A DNA stretch of 64,000 nt, from NCBI RefSeq assembly GCF_011009015.1, contig NZ_CP048878.1:1587001-1651000 (forward strand), read 5' to 3'. Source of the DNA: Spartinivicinus ruber (GTDB lineage: Bacteria > Pseudomonadota > Gammaproteobacteria > Pseudomonadales > Zooshikellaceae). The position numbers and the translations under genes are program-made. The notes under the pieces were generated by a model. It was not told the origin of the DNA, searched no databases, and saw nothing but the letters and a program-made list of their open reading frames with translations. This document shows positions 63,327 to 64,000 of the stretch, in pieces (positions within the stretch are counted from its first letter, which is position 1; every line of letters begins with the position of its first letter).

Positions 63327-64000
63327 ATGTCCGAAGAAATACTAATGAATATCACCCCAATGGAGTCTCGTGTGGCGGTGGTGGAAAATGGCGTTTTACA
63401 AGAAGTGTATATTGAACGAACTCAGCGGCGTGGCATTGTCGGGAATATTTATAAAGGCAAAATAGTGCGGGTGCTTCCGGGAATGCAAGCTGCCTTTGTC
63501 GATATAGGGCTAGAGCGGGCTGCATTTATTCATGTCAGTGAAATAGCGCCAAAGAATGATGTTAAAGAAAGCGAGGACTCAACCGAACCCCTGATTTATG
63601 AGCTGGTCCATGAAGGTCAGTCGCTGGTGGTGCAGGTAACCAAAGACCCGCTAGGGACAAAAGGCGCTAGGCTAACCACCCATATTTCTATTCCTGCCCG
63701 CTACCTGGTGTATATGCCTGATACTAACCATGTGGGTATTTCGCTAAGAATTGAAGACCAGGAAGAGCGGGACCGGCTTAAACAGTTAGTTGAAAATGCT
63801 CTAGTGGCAGAGCAGGCTGAAGAAAAAGGAGGATTTATTCTCCGTACAGCAGCTGAAGGAGTTGGAGCAGAGGAAGTTGTAGCTGACATTCGGTTTTTAC
63901 ATCGGTTGTGGGAGTCAGTTTCAGAAGCCATCAAAGAAGTAAAAGCACCAGAAGCCGTTTATGAAGACTTACCACTGCACTTACGTACTCTGAGAGATTT
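63327..64000 (+). CDS. rng: Ribonuclease G, N-terminal part
   Basis: The 5' part (225 codons) of RNase G (CafA), an endoribonuclease that matures the 5' end of 16S rRNA and cleaves mRNAs. ATG 63327 is preceded by TAGGA and gives MSEEILMNITPMESRVAVVE (start only). The S1 RNA-binding domain region RRGIVGNIYKGKIVRVLPG, then MQAAFVDIGLERAAFIHVSEI, is clear from about residue 36. The frame is open at the window end. Confidence 0.94.
   Translation, partial: MSEEILMNITPMESRVAVVENGVLQEVYIERTQRRGIVGNIYKGKIVRVLPGMQAAFVDIGLERAAFIHVSEIAPKNDVKESEDSTEPLIYELVHEGQSLVVQVTKDPLGTKGARLTTHISIPARYLVYMPDTNHVGISLRIEDQEERDRLKQLVENALVAEQAEEKGGFILRTAAEGVGAEEVVADIRFLHRLWESVSEAIKEVKAPEAVYEDLPLHLRTLRD

Overview
The window is chromosomal DNA of a gammaproteobacterium with low to moderate GC. 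The gene order gatBAC, divergent from mreBCD-maf-rng, and the hpt/upp/PA4642-like neighbourhood are both typical of Pseudomonas and relatives. Exosortase-type surface protein, large NRPS and marine-style transporter content suggest an Oceanospirillales-like organism (Zooshikella/Spartinivicinus type). That assignment is an inference from gene content and order, not a database result.

Layout. (1) 1-4815: an oligopeptide ABC transporter operon, oppA (3' part), oppB, oppC, oppD, oppF, closed by a perfect palindromic terminator. (2) 4882-9692, minus strand: an unusual four-gene cluster of a polysaccharide flippase, an unrecognised 305-aa protein, an ATP-grasp protein and a PP-loop ATPase with a zinc-type Cys cluster. 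(3) 9916-11999: a PA4642-family protein, hpt and upp (purine and pyrimidine salvage). (4) 12160-15812, minus strand: a GMC alcohol oxidase, a small partner and an aldehyde dehydrogenase, an apparent alcohol-to-acid oxidation operon. (5) 16616-17614: a PEP-CTERM surface protein behind a sigma-54-type promoter, followed by an intact IS4-family element. (6) 18999-21636: a periplasmic binding protein, an LpxR-like outer-membrane deacylase and a decayed sigma factor. (7) 21790-27979, minus strand: NAD-dependent molybdenum formate dehydrogenase, fdsG-fdsB-fdsA-fdhD-fdsD. (8) 28332-32186: a DUF2750 protein, an EamA exporter, a CatB-like acetyltransferase, cheD, and a cheR interrupted by one in-frame stop. 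(9) 33071-47095: one 14-kb gene for a four-module NRPS ending in a thioester reductase. (10) 47203-50928: an orphan GspE/PilB-type ATPase and small unknown proteins. (11) 51149-53224: a YeiH transporter with its divergent LysR regulator. (12) 53310-55930: a decayed patch with a broken SnoaL-like gene, a frameshifted methyltransferase, an IS1595-family element and a small membrane protein. (13) 56099-64000: gatCAB, mreBCD, maf and the start of rng, the conserved housekeeping end of the window.

The most notable items are the orphan NRPS, whose adenylation codes and reductase suggest a short hydrophobic peptide aldehyde (or alcohol) ending in a basic residue; the flippase/ATP-grasp/PP-loop cluster, which looks like an undescribed envelope-modification pathway; mreC, which appears to start at an ATT codon; the sigma-54 promoter of the PEP-CTERM gene; and a dispersed partly palindromic repeat seen in three intergenic regions. 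I saw no tRNA, rRNA or CRISPR array.
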